A DNA stretch of 64,000 bases from Aquimarina sp. MMG016 (GTDB taxonomy: Bacteria; Bacteroidota; Bacteroidia; Flavobacteriales; Flavobacteriaceae): assembly GCF_018100805.1 (NCBI RefSeq), contig NZ_JAGJEA010000005.1, forward strand, positions 1 through 64,000, written 5' to 3'. The notes below the pieces were generated by a model, which made no database searches, was not told the DNA's origin, and saw only the letters and a list, made by a program, of their open reading frames with translations. Below, one piece after another: positions 29,037-37,138 of this stretch. A program made the position numbers and the translations under genes. Numbering within the stretch: the stretch's first letter is position 1; every line of letters begins with the position of its first letter.

Positions 29037-32000
29037 CTTTTATATCCTTTAAAACGATAATATAAGAATCCGAAGAACACAATCCCTGATATGAATATTA
29101 AAACCATGTACCAATTCCAATCATTTTGATCCAAGTCCAATGTACCTGTATCTCCAATTAGATAAAATCCACCCCAATAAAATGGATCTGTCTGATATAC
29201 ATTTGCTTTAGCCAGGAAATCTAATTTGGCTTGTTGTAGCGCCTTAGCTTTATTCATTCCCTTTTTTAGATTGGTATAGAAATTTTTCATTAGCTGAGGA
29301 GTAGTTTCATCAGAAACCTCCCAGTTGGTCAACACCAAACTTTTGGTCCCTGCATATTGAAACGCTCTACCTAAACTCATAACTCCTTCTCCTTTGGATA
29401 TTTTTCCTGCTCCAGTGTTACAAGCACTAAGCACAGCTAATTCCGCAGGAATACTTAAATTATATATTTCCTGATTATAGAGATAATTATCCTGAATCGA
29501 ATCCTGCACTTGGGTAAAATATAATTTTGAATTTTCAGGGTTCTTGTCATCTAATTCACCGTGTACCGCCAAATGCAGAAATGTATAACGATTAGCATTT
29601 TTTTTGAAATTAGATTCTATTGCAGTATCACCATAAAAATATGTTCCTTCTACAATGCTGGAAATTGCTTTAATTTCTTCTCTTGCTCCCGGAAGATCAG
29701 ATTTAGAGCTCCTTAATGTATTTAGTGTTATCTCCTTGTTTTCTGAAACAGCATCAACATCTGAAAACGAAAATGCTAAACATTCATTTAAAATGTTATC
29801 ATTATTTATATTATCCCTAAAATACAAATCTGCAGAATTAGCATAGCTAATCACTTTTTTTCTTAGAAAATAAGGCAAATCCCCGGAAGAAACATCCTGT
29901 GAACTTTGTGCCGTTAATAACAAATCAAAATTAAGATGCCACAGCGCACCATCTGGTACTATAATTAAGTTTTCATTATTTCCCGGAACAGTAATAGGGT
30001 TAATTAATGCAGTATATAATTCATACCCAAGCTTTTTGTATGTCTCTATATCCTTGACTACGATAGCCTCTCTAAATTTAATGATCTTTTCGTCTAGTTT
30101 ATCTATTTTAATTTCTTCAACAGAAAAACTATTTTTTGAAATACTAAAAACATACATCTTAGTATCTGTAATAAAATACTCTACCAAAGAAGTGTTTTCT
30201 GATATTTTATTCTGAATTTTTGTTACTAAAATTATAGAATTATCATATTTAAGCAGGTGATATTTGGGGTATTCTTTTTCAATTTCTTTTAATAAAGAGT
30301 CTTTTTTTCTGGAGTAAGAAAAAACCAAATCAAAATACGGACTCAACTTAGCAGAATCTTCGGCTTCCTTGCTGATATTATATTCTTGCAACTTTGATGA
30401 ATACAATGCTAGTTTAGACCGAGTATCGTATAATGTTTTAAGTTTTTCCTCAGGAATATCTGCAAATCTTTCTGCTTTTGTTTTTCTCAGTTGTTCATCT
30501 AATAGGCGAGCTTTATTTTTCTCTGAAAAATAAAATGCATCATTTAAATACTCTTTATCGTCTAACTGGTTATACAACATTATAGATAATGAAATAGCAT
30601 CATTATACACATCTGCTGCAATTTTTTCCAAGGATGTTTTATCTTTTATTGACACATATGAGTTTCTAGTTTGATCAATTAAAGAATCACATAGAGCTAA
30701 GTTTTTCCGGGATAGCAAAAGATCTGGAGTATTATTAAGTTTTTCTCCTTTGATTTTTAAAGATTTTGCCTTCCCATATATAGCGGTTAACAATGTACTA
30801 CTATTAAAATAATCCGTAGGCTCGGGAAAGGCATCCAGAGAAACGTCTTTGAATTTTTCAGTCCCGGAAACAATTGCATTATGATATTCTTGTATCGCAT
30901 CAGAATACTTTTGGTTTGCTAAGTAAATTCTTGCTTTATTAATATAACATTCAGCAGTTCTCTGGTTTTTTAATCCAAAATTTTTCAGGGCAATATCCAG
31001 ATTTTTTTGGTAAAATTCGTTTGCCTTTTGATACTCACCTTTACGCTCAAAAAGCTGACCTAATTCATCATTAGGAAACAACATCTCTCTACTGTACTCA
31101 CCCACAATTTTCCTAATTAGTTTATGAGCTTTTGTTAAATAACTAAAGGATATGTTATATTGTTTTTGAGTTCTGTATGTGCCTCCAATATTTGCAATTA
31201 CATTTGCAGTATACAAGTTTTCATCACCATAAATATTTTGATAAATCTTTAATGCTTTAGTATAATTTTTCAAAGCCTGATCAGTTTTACCCAATTTTGT
31301 ATACTGAGTGCCGATCCCATCATAAACTAAAGCAAAACTTTCATCTCCTTCTTCTAAAGCTTCATTGAAAATATTAAGAGCCTTTTGGTAATATTGTAAG
31401 GCCAAATCATCTTCACCTATATAACTATAGTTGTTTCCAAAATTGTAATAGCTATCTGCAACATAAGGGTGTTTTTCTCCAAAGGTTTCGATATCAAGTT
31501 GTATTGTTTTTTTGTAGTATGGAATTGCGTGCTTAAACAAACCACTTCTACTATATAAAATAGCTAAGTTTAAGTAAGGTGTACTAAGTTCATTGTTTTC
31601 ACCTTTATCGTATAATTTTTGATTAATCTCAATCGCCAAATCATAATATAACTCTGCTTTATCTACCAGGTCAATATTATCATAATCCATGGCGATATAG
31701 TTATACAAAACGGCTGTCTGTATATTATCTTTACCCTTAATTTTTTTAATAATGGGTAAAGCCTTTGTATAGTTTTTCAAAGCTTCTTTATATTGGTTTT
31801 TTTCACCATAAGCCTCACCCATCCTAATTAAAGCATACGCTTTTTCTAAGGTTTCTGAACTTAATTTTTCTTCTCCTATATCCAGCACCCGATTAGAAAA
31901 CAAAATTGTATTATCAAAATCTTTTAGCATATAATAACTGCGGGCTACTTTATTAAGACTTTGAGCTTGTTTTTTCCAAACTCGTTGATCCGCATACACC

Positions 32001-32185
32001 ATCGCAGCTTTTTCAAATAGAACAATAGATTTTTTATACTCTCGCTGTTTTAGTAATGTATCTCCTTCTGTAAAATATTTATAAGCCTGTAAAGTATCTT
32101 TTTTAGTCTGGGCATTTAACCAAAAAACAGAACAAATCAATATTAGGAATAAAATTTGATGGGGTAAACTACGTTGTTTAGTCAT
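29033..32185 (-). CDS. TPR-CHAT caspase-like protease, membrane-anchored
   Basis: The protein has 1050 residues. It has an N-terminal signal or anchor (residues 10-26), then about ten TPR units from residue 30 to 460 (for example ALKNYTKALPIIKKIKGK, ALQYYQKALNIFNEA), a helical linker, and a CHAT domain from about 740 to 1010. The catalytic pair is visible: His875 in FLHLAVHGELDD and Cys922 in LSACNTGAGKISKGEGV. The C-terminus has one membrane helix (about 1025-1043, MVLIFISGIVFFGFLYY) and a short Lys/Arg tail. CHAT proteins are caspase-family cysteine proteases whose TPRs sense a partner. The gene is divergent from an ECF sigma factor and a membrane anti-sigma-like TPR protein. This suggests, but does not prove, that it cuts the anti-sigma protein. 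Orientation of the CHAT domain across the membrane is uncertain. Confidence 0.93.
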   Translation of the reverse strand: MTKQRSLPHQILFLILICSVFWLNAQTKKDTLQAYKYFTEGDTLLKQREYKKSIVLFEKAAMVYADQRVWKKQAQSLNKVARSYYMLKDFDNTILFSNRVLDIGEEKLSSETLEKAYALIRMGEAYGEKNQYKEALKNYTKALPIIKKIKGKDNIQTAVLYNYIAMDYDNIDLVDKAELYYDLAIEINQKLYDKGENNELSTPYLNLAILYSRSGLFKHAIPYYKKTIQLDIETFGEKHPYVADSYYNFGNNYSYIGEDDLALQYYQKALNIFNEALEEGDESFALVYDGIGTQYTKLGKTDQALKNYTKALKIYQNIYGDENLYTANVIANIGGTYRTQKQYNISFSYLTKAHKLIRKIVGEYSREMLFPNDELGQLFERKGEYQKANEFYQKNLDIALKNFGLKNQRTAECYINKARIYLANQKYSDAIQEYHNAIVSGTEKFKDVSLDAFPEPTDYFNSSTLLTAIYGKAKSLKIKGEKLNNTPDLLLSRKNLALCDSLIDQTRNSYVSIKDKTSLEKIAADVYNDAISLSIMLYNQLDDKEYLNDAFYFSEKNKARLLDEQLRKTKAERFADIPEEKLKTLYDTRSKLALYSSKLQEYNISKEAEDSAKLSPYFDLVFSYSRKKDSLLKEIEKEYPKYHLLKYDNSIILVTKIQNKISENTSLVEYFITDTKMYVFSISKNSFSVEEIKIDKLDEKIIKFREAIVVKDIETYKKLGYELYTALINPITVPGNNENLIIVPDGALWHLNFDLLLTAQSSQDVSSGDLPYFLRKKVISYANSADLYFRDNINNDNILNECLAFSFSDVDAVSENKEITLNTLRSSKSDLPGAREEIKAISSIVEGTYFYGDTAIESNFKKNANRYTFLHLAVHGELDDKNPENSKLYFTQVQDSIQDNYLYNQEIYNLSIPAELAVLSACNTGAGKISKGEGVMSLGRAFQYAGTKSLVLTNWEVSDETTPQLMKNFYTNLKKGMNKAKALQQAKLDFLAKANVYQTDPFYWGGFYLIGDTGTLDLDQNDWNWYMVLIFISGIVFFGFLYYRFKGYKR

Positions 32186-32232
32186 ATTAATCTATATTCT
32201 AGATTTCTATTAGATAGCTTATTATAACTACA

Positions 32233-32260
32233 TAAGTAGTCAAAAAAATAAATATGTTAC
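32233..32260 (-). promoter_or_regulatory. Possible weak ECF-type promoter, CHAT gene
   Basis: On the minus strand GTAACA (32260-32255) is followed after 16 nt by TACTTA (32238-32233), 48 nt before the ATG at 32185. Only the first half is an exact match to the three strong boxes. It may mean that the CHAT gene is read from the same intergenic region as the sigma gene. Confidence 0.3.
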
Positions 32261-32291
32261 TTTTATACTTTAATTTTTTTTCTCAAAAAAC

Positions 32292-32319
32292 GTAACAAAT
32301 CATCTTTATATTACATTAA
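32292..32319 (+). promoter_or_regulatory. ECF-type promoter box, sigma factor gene
   Basis: GTAACA (32292-32297), exactly 14 nt, then TACATTAA (32312-32319). The sigma ATG is at 32323, only 3 nt later. If TACATT is the -10 element, the mRNA would start at or near the ATG, so a leaderless transcript is possible. The box suggests that the sigma factor reads its own gene. Confidence 0.65.
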
Positions 32320-32322
32320 TCA

Positions 32323-32898
32323 ATGAATAACCATAAACAAGACAGTATTATTCGTGGAATTGTTACAGGAGATCAAACAATTATCAAAGCGTTTTATGAA
32401 ACACATTTGCCTCAGGTAAAAAGCTATATCCTAAAAAACTCTGGTAGCGAGGATGACGCAGAAGATATTTTCCAGGACGCTATGGTTTTTATGTATGAAA
32501 AACTGGAAAATAATTCTTTGCAGGTCTCCTCTGCATTAGGCACCTATGTATATTCTGTCTGTAAAAATATGTGGATGAATAAACTTAGAAGAAATAAAAA
32601 AATGATAAATCACGAAGGTATATTATCAGTATCATCGGCTGATGATGCAGATATTATTGATGCTATTAGTGAGAAAGAAAGGAAATATATCTATCAAAAA
32701 TATTTTTTGAAATTAGGAACCAGTTGTCAAGAAATTCTTTCTCTTTTTTTTCAGGGAATGACTATGAAAGAAATTGCTGCTAAAAAAGTATATTCTGAAG
32801 CTTATGCGAGAAAGAAAAAATTTGAATGTAAAAACAAACTTGTGAAGATGGTAATGACTGATCCGGCTTTTGATGAACTTAGAACTAATATAGAATAG
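32323..32898 (+). CDS. ECF-type RNA polymerase sigma factor
   Basis: The protein has 191 residues, the usual size for an ECF sigma-70 factor. Region 2 spans about residues 10-80 (FYETHLPQVKSYILKN, DDAEDIFQDAMVFMYEKL, YVYSVCKNMWMNKLRR). Region 4 spans about 120-180, with a helix-turn-helix around CQEILSLFFQGMTMKEIAAK. No region 3 is present. The start is fixed, because the next in-frame Met lies inside region 2. A membrane anti-sigma-like protein follows 9 bp downstream. The promoter-like box ending 3 nt before the ATG is shared with the LRR gene and the RHS operon, which points to autoregulation and a small surface-protein regulon. Confidence 0.93.
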   Translation: MNNHKQDSIIRGIVTGDQTIIKAFYETHLPQVKSYILKNSGSEDDAEDIFQDAMVFMYEKLENNSLQVSSALGTYVYSVCKNMWMNKLRRNKKMINHEGILSVSSADDADIIDAISEKERKYIYQKYFLKLGTSCQEILSLFFQGMTMKEIAAKKVYSEAYARKKKFECKNKLVKMVMTDPAFDELRTNIE

Positions 32899-32907
32899 CT
32901 TTGAAAT

Positions 32908-33657
32908 ATGGAAAGGACACAAGAATTATTTGAACGGATAGAAGCATATATTGATGGTACTTTGTTGGACAAAGAATTAGTTAATTTTGAAAATGAAATA
33001 AAATCAAATCCAGAACTTAAAGAACAAATTAAAATACATAAGGAGCTAAAAGTTAATTTAAAAGATCAAAAGTCTATTGATTTTAGGAAAAAGCTAATTA
33101 ATGTAAGCCAAGAGTTAAAAAAGAAAGAAGAGAGTAAAAAATCAAATAGTTTTTCATTTTGGAAAATAGCAGCATCAATCGCAGTCTTAGTTGGATTATC
33201 TACATTTCTTTGGTTGAACAATAACAAAAGCTACGAACAAGATTTATTTGCTACCTATTATGTATCTTATCCAATTGGTGATATTAAAAGAGGTTCTGAA
33301 ACCAATACTAATCAAGATTTCAAAACAATTGTTTTACAATATAAAGCTAAAGAATATCAAAAAGTTATAGCCCCTTTAGAAAACCTAGTAGATCAAAACC
33401 CTAAGGATGAGGCTCTAAAACTATGTTTAGGCAATAGTTACTTAAACACCAATCAGTTTATAAAAGCAGAGTCTTTATTTGCAAATTTTTCTGAAAATAG
33501 TGAGTATTATAATGATGCTCTGTGGTTTTTATCCCTGACTTACCTCAAAATGGAAAAATCCGATAAAACAATTCCTTTATTAAAAGAATTGGTTACTTAC
33601 AATAGTATTTATAAAAAAACTGCAACTTCCTTACTCAAAGATTTACAAGAGAAATAA
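32908..33657 (+). CDS. Membrane anti-sigma-like protein with TPR domain
   Basis: The protein has 249 residues. The cytoplasmic N-terminal 80 residues are helical and charged (IEAYIDGTLLDKELVNFENE), like the sigma-binding part of Bacteroidota anti-sigma proteins, but without the zinc HxxxCxxC motif. One membrane helix covers residues 83-103 (SFWKIAASIAVLVGLSTFLWL region). The outer part has two or three TPR-like units (about 125-245, with LKLCLGNSYLNTNQFIKAES). It follows the sigma gene by 9 bp and is surely co-transcribed. Likely role: it holds the sigma factor at the membrane and senses an envelope signal or the TPR-CHAT protease encoded divergently. That last link is inference. Confidence 0.82.
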   Translation: MERTQELFERIEAYIDGTLLDKELVNFENEIKSNPELKEQIKIHKELKVNLKDQKSIDFRKKLINVSQELKKKEESKKSNSFSFWKIAASIAVLVGLSTFLWLNNNKSYEQDLFATYYVSYPIGDIKRGSETNTNQDFKTIVLQYKAKEYQKVIAPLENLVDQNPKDEALKLCLGNSYLNTNQFIKAESLFANFSENSEYYNDALWFLSLTYLKMEKSDKTIPLLKELVTYNSIYKKTATSLLKDLQEK

Positions 33658-33668
33658 TATAAAAAAGG

Positions 33669-33708
33669 AAAAAGTCCAAAGGTCTGGAAACGACCTATTG
33701 AACTTTTT
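33669..33708. terminator. Bidirectional terminator after anti-sigma gene
   Basis: AAAAAGTCCAAAGGTC (33669-33684) pairs with GACCTATTGAACTTTTT (33692-33708) with one mismatch and one bulge. A-runs and T-runs flank it on both sides, so it could stop transcripts from both the sigma operon and the facing pseudogene. Confidence 0.75.
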
Positions 33709-33809
33709 CATAATTGATAGTCAGTCAGTGAAATAATTACTTATTCAAAGATAACAACTATTTCTTCTAACTTGGTTACTGTAAAACAGCAAACTTTTTA
33801 TGGACGGTT

Positions 33810-34325
33810 CTATTTACCTGCTTTTATTTCGTAAACAGCTACTGTATTTGATACTTCATGAGTAACAATAATAAGATCATTCCCTGTCGGACTGTCCTCT
33901 ACCTCTACTACTATCAAGCCTTCTGGCGAAATATCCGCTCCATCTCTAAGCCACTCTAAAAATACCGGATGAAATGGGTTAGAAATATCATACACCATAA
34001 CACCACCTGTTCTTTCTAAACCTACAAACAAAAGTGTATTACGTCCTACCTTTAACGTTTCTACAGCTTCAGGCTCTGCTCCTTTATCATCTGATCTTTT
34101 GTCTGCATTTCCTCCTTCATTATTATTAAAAGCCCCTGGATCTAATTCGAAAATGGTTTTATCTATCTCATCACCGCTATCATAAATTTTAGCACCCTAT
34201 GTAGACCATATGGTAAAAGATCTTCCTCCATAGATATAAATCTCATCATAATCATTTAGGTCAAAAGAGTTAAAAACGCCTAAAATAGAAAAAGTAAAAA
34301 GAATCGTTTTGTTATGAGTTTTCAT
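33810..34325 (-). pseudogene. Choice-of-anchor I family remnant
   Basis: Reading from the ATG at 34325 gives a signal-peptide-like start (MKTHNKTILFTFSILGVFNS). It jumps at once to the C-terminal signature of the choice-of-anchor I/alkaline-phosphatase-like beta-propeller family (YDEIYIYGGRSFTIW, RSDDKGAEPEAVETL, GLERTGGVMVYDISNP, PEGLIVVEVEDSPTGND). Family members are usually around 500 residues; only about 170 codons remain, and codon 43 is TAG (34197-34199). So the gene lost most of its middle by an in-frame deletion and then, or also, gained a stop. The frame before and after the stop is the same and the C-terminal part is otherwise well kept, so decay looks recent. Re-initiation at 34031 could make a 73-residue fragment, unlikely to fold. 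Confidence 0.8.
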
Positions 34326-34445
34326 TGTTGATGAAGTTTTATATGATTAAAACCTCAAAATGTTAGCAAAGAATGTATCCTAAGTGTTACTTTAGGAATA
34401 AATAAAAGCACTGCCTCCCCTATTTAAGTTAAGATTATCTAACTA

Positions 34446-34475
34446 AAGAAGGCTTGCAGTACTGCAAGCCTTCTT
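34446..34475. terminator. Perfect 30-bp inverted repeat, terminator candidate
   Basis: AAGAAGGCTTGCAGT (34446-34460) is followed directly by its exact reverse complement (34461-34475). It lies 24 bp past the stop of the T9SS cargo gene ending at 34500. No long U-run follows, so efficiency is uncertain. Confidence 0.65.
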
Positions 34476-34499
34476 CTTTATTAATATTTTATCTTATGA

Positions 34500-35849
34500 T
34501 TATTTCTGTATAACTATTTTTTTCATCATAGTCTTATCTTCTTCAATAATCCTAAGTAGATAAATCCCTTCTGACATTTCTCCCATATTACTCATATCAT
34601 AGTCTAAAGTATTTGCTCCAGCAGTTAATTGGTTATTTACTAGAGATCCAATATTTCTTCCAGAAAGGTTATGTAATGAAATGATAACATTTTGATCTTT
34701 TTTAGAATTAAGATCTATTGATAGTTTTCCTCCTGGTCTAACAATAGTAGGAAACACCATTATAGACTCAGTAGAATCACAATCACTATTATCAACAAAA
34801 ACTGTAACTTCATCAGAGTCACTACAATCACCTATTGTAACCGTAACATCATATGCTGTGGTACTTTTAGGAAACACGGTAATGCTTCTGGTTGTCTCAC
34901 CCGTAGACCATAAATAAGAATCTCCAAGCGATGCAGTGAGTTTAGCTCCTACTCCAGAACCTACGCAAAAAGTCTGATCTCTTCCTGCACTTACTTCTAT
35001 TTCTGCAATGTTGACAACAACCTCATCGGTTGCTTCGCAATCTTTACAATCTTTAACAGTCACTGTATACGTTGTAGTATTATCAGGAGATACTGTAATG
35101 GTTGGTGTTGTTTCTCCTGTAGACCATAAATATGAAACTTCACTAGGTTCTGAAGAGATACACTCTCCAATATTTATATTAAAATCTCCTCTATTATAAT
35201 CACTGTCTGTAGTATCAAACCAACCAGATCCACCATATTTACCTATTTCATCCTCTGTAGTATTTGCCCCATTACCTAATTGAAATGAAGGGCCTTTTCG
35301 AGTAATATTAAAAGACCAGGAACCATCTGCCAAACCAATTGAACCCGATACATCTGTATAATATATCCATCCATCTGCATTTTCTTGATTACAAAAATGT
35401 TCTTTTGGGCTGCCAGCAGGAACTTCAGAAGTTCTTCCGGAATATACAACATCAACTTCTAAAAATAGTTGATCATCATTATTATCTACAACTGTTCCTT
35501 TTAGAGTAGCAGTACCATCAGCAAGTTCTGCCCATTCTAAATCCACATTAGAAAACCTTCGTACTATGTTATTAGCATCATCTTTTAGCCAAAGTACATA
35601 GTATAGATCCTTTTCGCAACGGTATGTGTTCTCAATCCCATAAACCAAACAATCCCCGCATGTGGATTCTCCGGAAATAGAAGCTGTAAGCGTTACTTCT
35701 TCTCCTGGGCAGGTATTTTGATCAGTGCCCGCATTTACCTGTAAATCACAAGGATTTCCTATAACATTAAAACCGGTAATAAAAACAAAAATGATCAGTA
35801 AAGAAATCATTTTGGTTATCGCATTAAGCTTAAAAGTAATTTTTGACAT
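34500..35849 (-). CDS. Secreted Ig-like/T9SS sorting-domain protein
   Basis: The protein has 449 residues from the ATG at 35849. A longer frame to 35906 would put 19 extra residues before the signal peptide, so I reject it. After the signal (MISLLIIFVFITGFNVIG) comes a PKD/Ig-like opening (VNAGTDQNTCPGEEVTLTAS), a Trp/Gly-rich domain of about 150 residues that I cannot name, and two short Ig-like repeats with SYLWSTGETTxxITVxPxxTT. The tail is a T9SS type A sorting domain (IMVFPTIVRPGGKLSID ... MMKKIVIQK). It is probably a cell-surface protein with a monocistronic gene. Confidence 0.87.
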   Translation of the reverse strand: MSKITFKLNAITKMISLLIIFVFITGFNVIGNPCDLQVNAGTDQNTCPGEEVTLTASISGESTCGDCLVYGIENTYRCEKDLYYVLWLKDDANNIVRRFSNVDLEWAELADGTATLKGTVVDNNDDQLFLEVDVVYSGRTSEVPAGSPKEHFCNQENADGWIYYTDVSGSIGLADGSWSFNITRKGPSFQLGNGANTTEDEIGKYGGSGWFDTTDSDYNRGDFNINIGECISSEPSEVSYLWSTGETTPTITVSPDNTTTYTVTVKDCKDCEATDEVVVNIAEIEVSAGRDQTFCVGSGVGAKLTASLGDSYLWSTGETTRSITVFPKSTTAYDVTVTIGDCSDSDEVTVFVDNSDCDSTESIMVFPTIVRPGGKLSIDLNSKKDQNVIISLHNLSGRNIGSLVNNQLTAGANTLDYDMSNMGEMSEGIYLLRIIEEDKTMMKKIVIQK

Positions 35850-36204
35850 CGTATTATTTTTTAATTTAATTATGGTTAATTTATTCCATGTAAACAGTGA
35901 TAACACTGTACAGTTAGTTATTGCAAATAGGTATTTATCTATTTGTAATATATGTCCTCAAAATTTAATTAAAATGTTCGCGAAAGAATTTTTTGTACAA
36001 TCATGATCAGGGGCTTTTAGATTTTAGTTAGTGAACTAATGTAAACATAAACCGTTGAACATAAGCAAGAAAAGTTATAAAAACCGTTGAAACGGACTAT
36101 TTATTCTTTAAAAAACACATTTTCAATATTACGTGTAAGAAAAATATCTCAGTAATATGCATGGTATTTTCATAAAACACTGACAAGTAGAAACATAACA
36201 ATGA
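35850..36204. other. Intergenic region with AACCGTTGAA direct repeat
   Basis: This 355-bp gap between era and the T9SS cargo gene has no credible gene. AACCGTTGAA occurs at 36050-36059 and again at 36082-36091, 32 bp apart. The second copy is part of a short inverted repeat CCGTT-GA-AACGG (36084-36095). It probably holds the promoter of the gene at 35849; nothing else is seen. Confidence 0.5.
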
Positions 36205-37086
36205 TTATTTATTATATCCAAAACGCTTTAATTGTCGTTCATTACTTCTCCAATTTTTATTTACTTTGACATATAGCTCTATATGTATCTTTTTCCCGAA
36301 GAACTTTTCTAACTCTTTACGTGCTTCTGTTCCAACTTTTTTAAGGGCAGATCCTTTATGTCCGATAATAATTCCTTTTTGGGAGTCTCTTTCTACCATA
36401 ATTACAGAACGAATTCTGATGATATCATCATCCTCAAAAAACTCTTCAGTTTCAACTTCTACAGAATATGGTATTTCCTTTTTGTAGTACAATAATATTT
36501 TTTCACGAATGGCTTCGTTTACAAAAAAGCGTTCAGGCTTATCAGTTAACTGGTCTTTAGAATAAAACGGCGGTGAAGAAGGTAATAATTCTACAATACG
36601 CTCGAATACTTCCTTGACATTAAAATTCTCCAAAGCCGAAATTGGATACATCTCAGCATTTGGTACTTTTTCTTTCCAAAGTTGCACTTGCTCTTCTAAT
36701 TGCTCCTGGTTAGATTGGTCAATTTTATTAAGCAATAGAAATACCGGAATTTTCGCATTTGTAATCTTATTAAAAAAAGCTTCATCCTTTAACTCTTTTT
36801 CACCAATCTCTACCATATAAATTAGTATGTCTGCATCTTCAAAAGCAGATTTCACAAAACCCATCATGGATTCTTGCAACTCATAAGCAGGTTTGATAAT
36901 CCCAGGAGTATCAGATAAAATCATCTGAAAGTCATCACCATTCACAATCCCCAGAATTCGGTGTCTGGTGGTTTGCGCTTTAGAAGTAATGATTGATAGC
37001 TTTTCTCCTATAAAAGCATTCATCAAAGTAGATTTACCCACATTAGGGTTACCAATAATATTAACAAAACCAGCTTTATGAGACAT
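36205..37086 (-). CDS. era: GTPase Era
   Basis: The protein has 293 residues, the normal Era length. I use the ATG at 37086 (MSHKAGFVNIIGNPNVGKST) instead of the longer frame to 37107. The GTPase motifs are G1 GNPNVGKST, G2 TTRHRILG, G3 DTPG and G4 NKID, with SALEN in the G5 position. The C-terminal KH domain shows IIGHKGSALKKVGTEARKEL and LYVKVNKNWR. Era binds the 3' end of 16S rRNA and helps mature the 30S subunit in the cytoplasm. The gene lies 52 bp downstream of the AGCS symporter in the same direction and may share its transcript. Confidence 0.98.
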   Translation of the reverse strand: MSHKAGFVNIIGNPNVGKSTLMNAFIGEKLSIITSKAQTTRHRILGIVNGDDFQMILSDTPGIIKPAYELQESMMGFVKSAFEDADILIYMVEIGEKELKDEAFFNKITNAKIPVFLLLNKIDQSNQEQLEEQVQLWKEKVPNAEMYPISALENFNVKEVFERIVELLPSSPPFYSKDQLTDKPERFFVNEAIREKILLYYKKEIPYSVEVETEEFFEDDDIIRIRSVIMVERDSQKGIIIGHKGSALKKVGTEARKELEKFFGKKIHIELYVKVNKNWRSNERQLKRFGYNK

Positions 37087-37138
37087 AGAAATTATTTTAT
37101 ACTGCAAAAGTAGGGCATTCTATTGGCTTACAGTAATA

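Noticed and set aside
29033..33657. Type III-E CRISPR locus suggested by the TPR-CHAT plus sigma arrangement
   Set aside because: No gRAMP (Cas7-11) gene, no Csx30/Csx31-like gene and no CRISPR array are seen in the window.
33810..34031. 73-codon frame as an independent gene
   Set aside because: It is the C-terminal piece of the choice-of-anchor I remnant in the same frame as the ATG at 34325, with a signal peptide upstream and a TAG between.
34372..34390. GTAACA followed by TACATT on the minus strand upstream of the choice-of-anchor remnant
   Set aside because: The spacer is 7 nt, not 14, and the bases after TACATT differ (CT, not AA). Probably chance.
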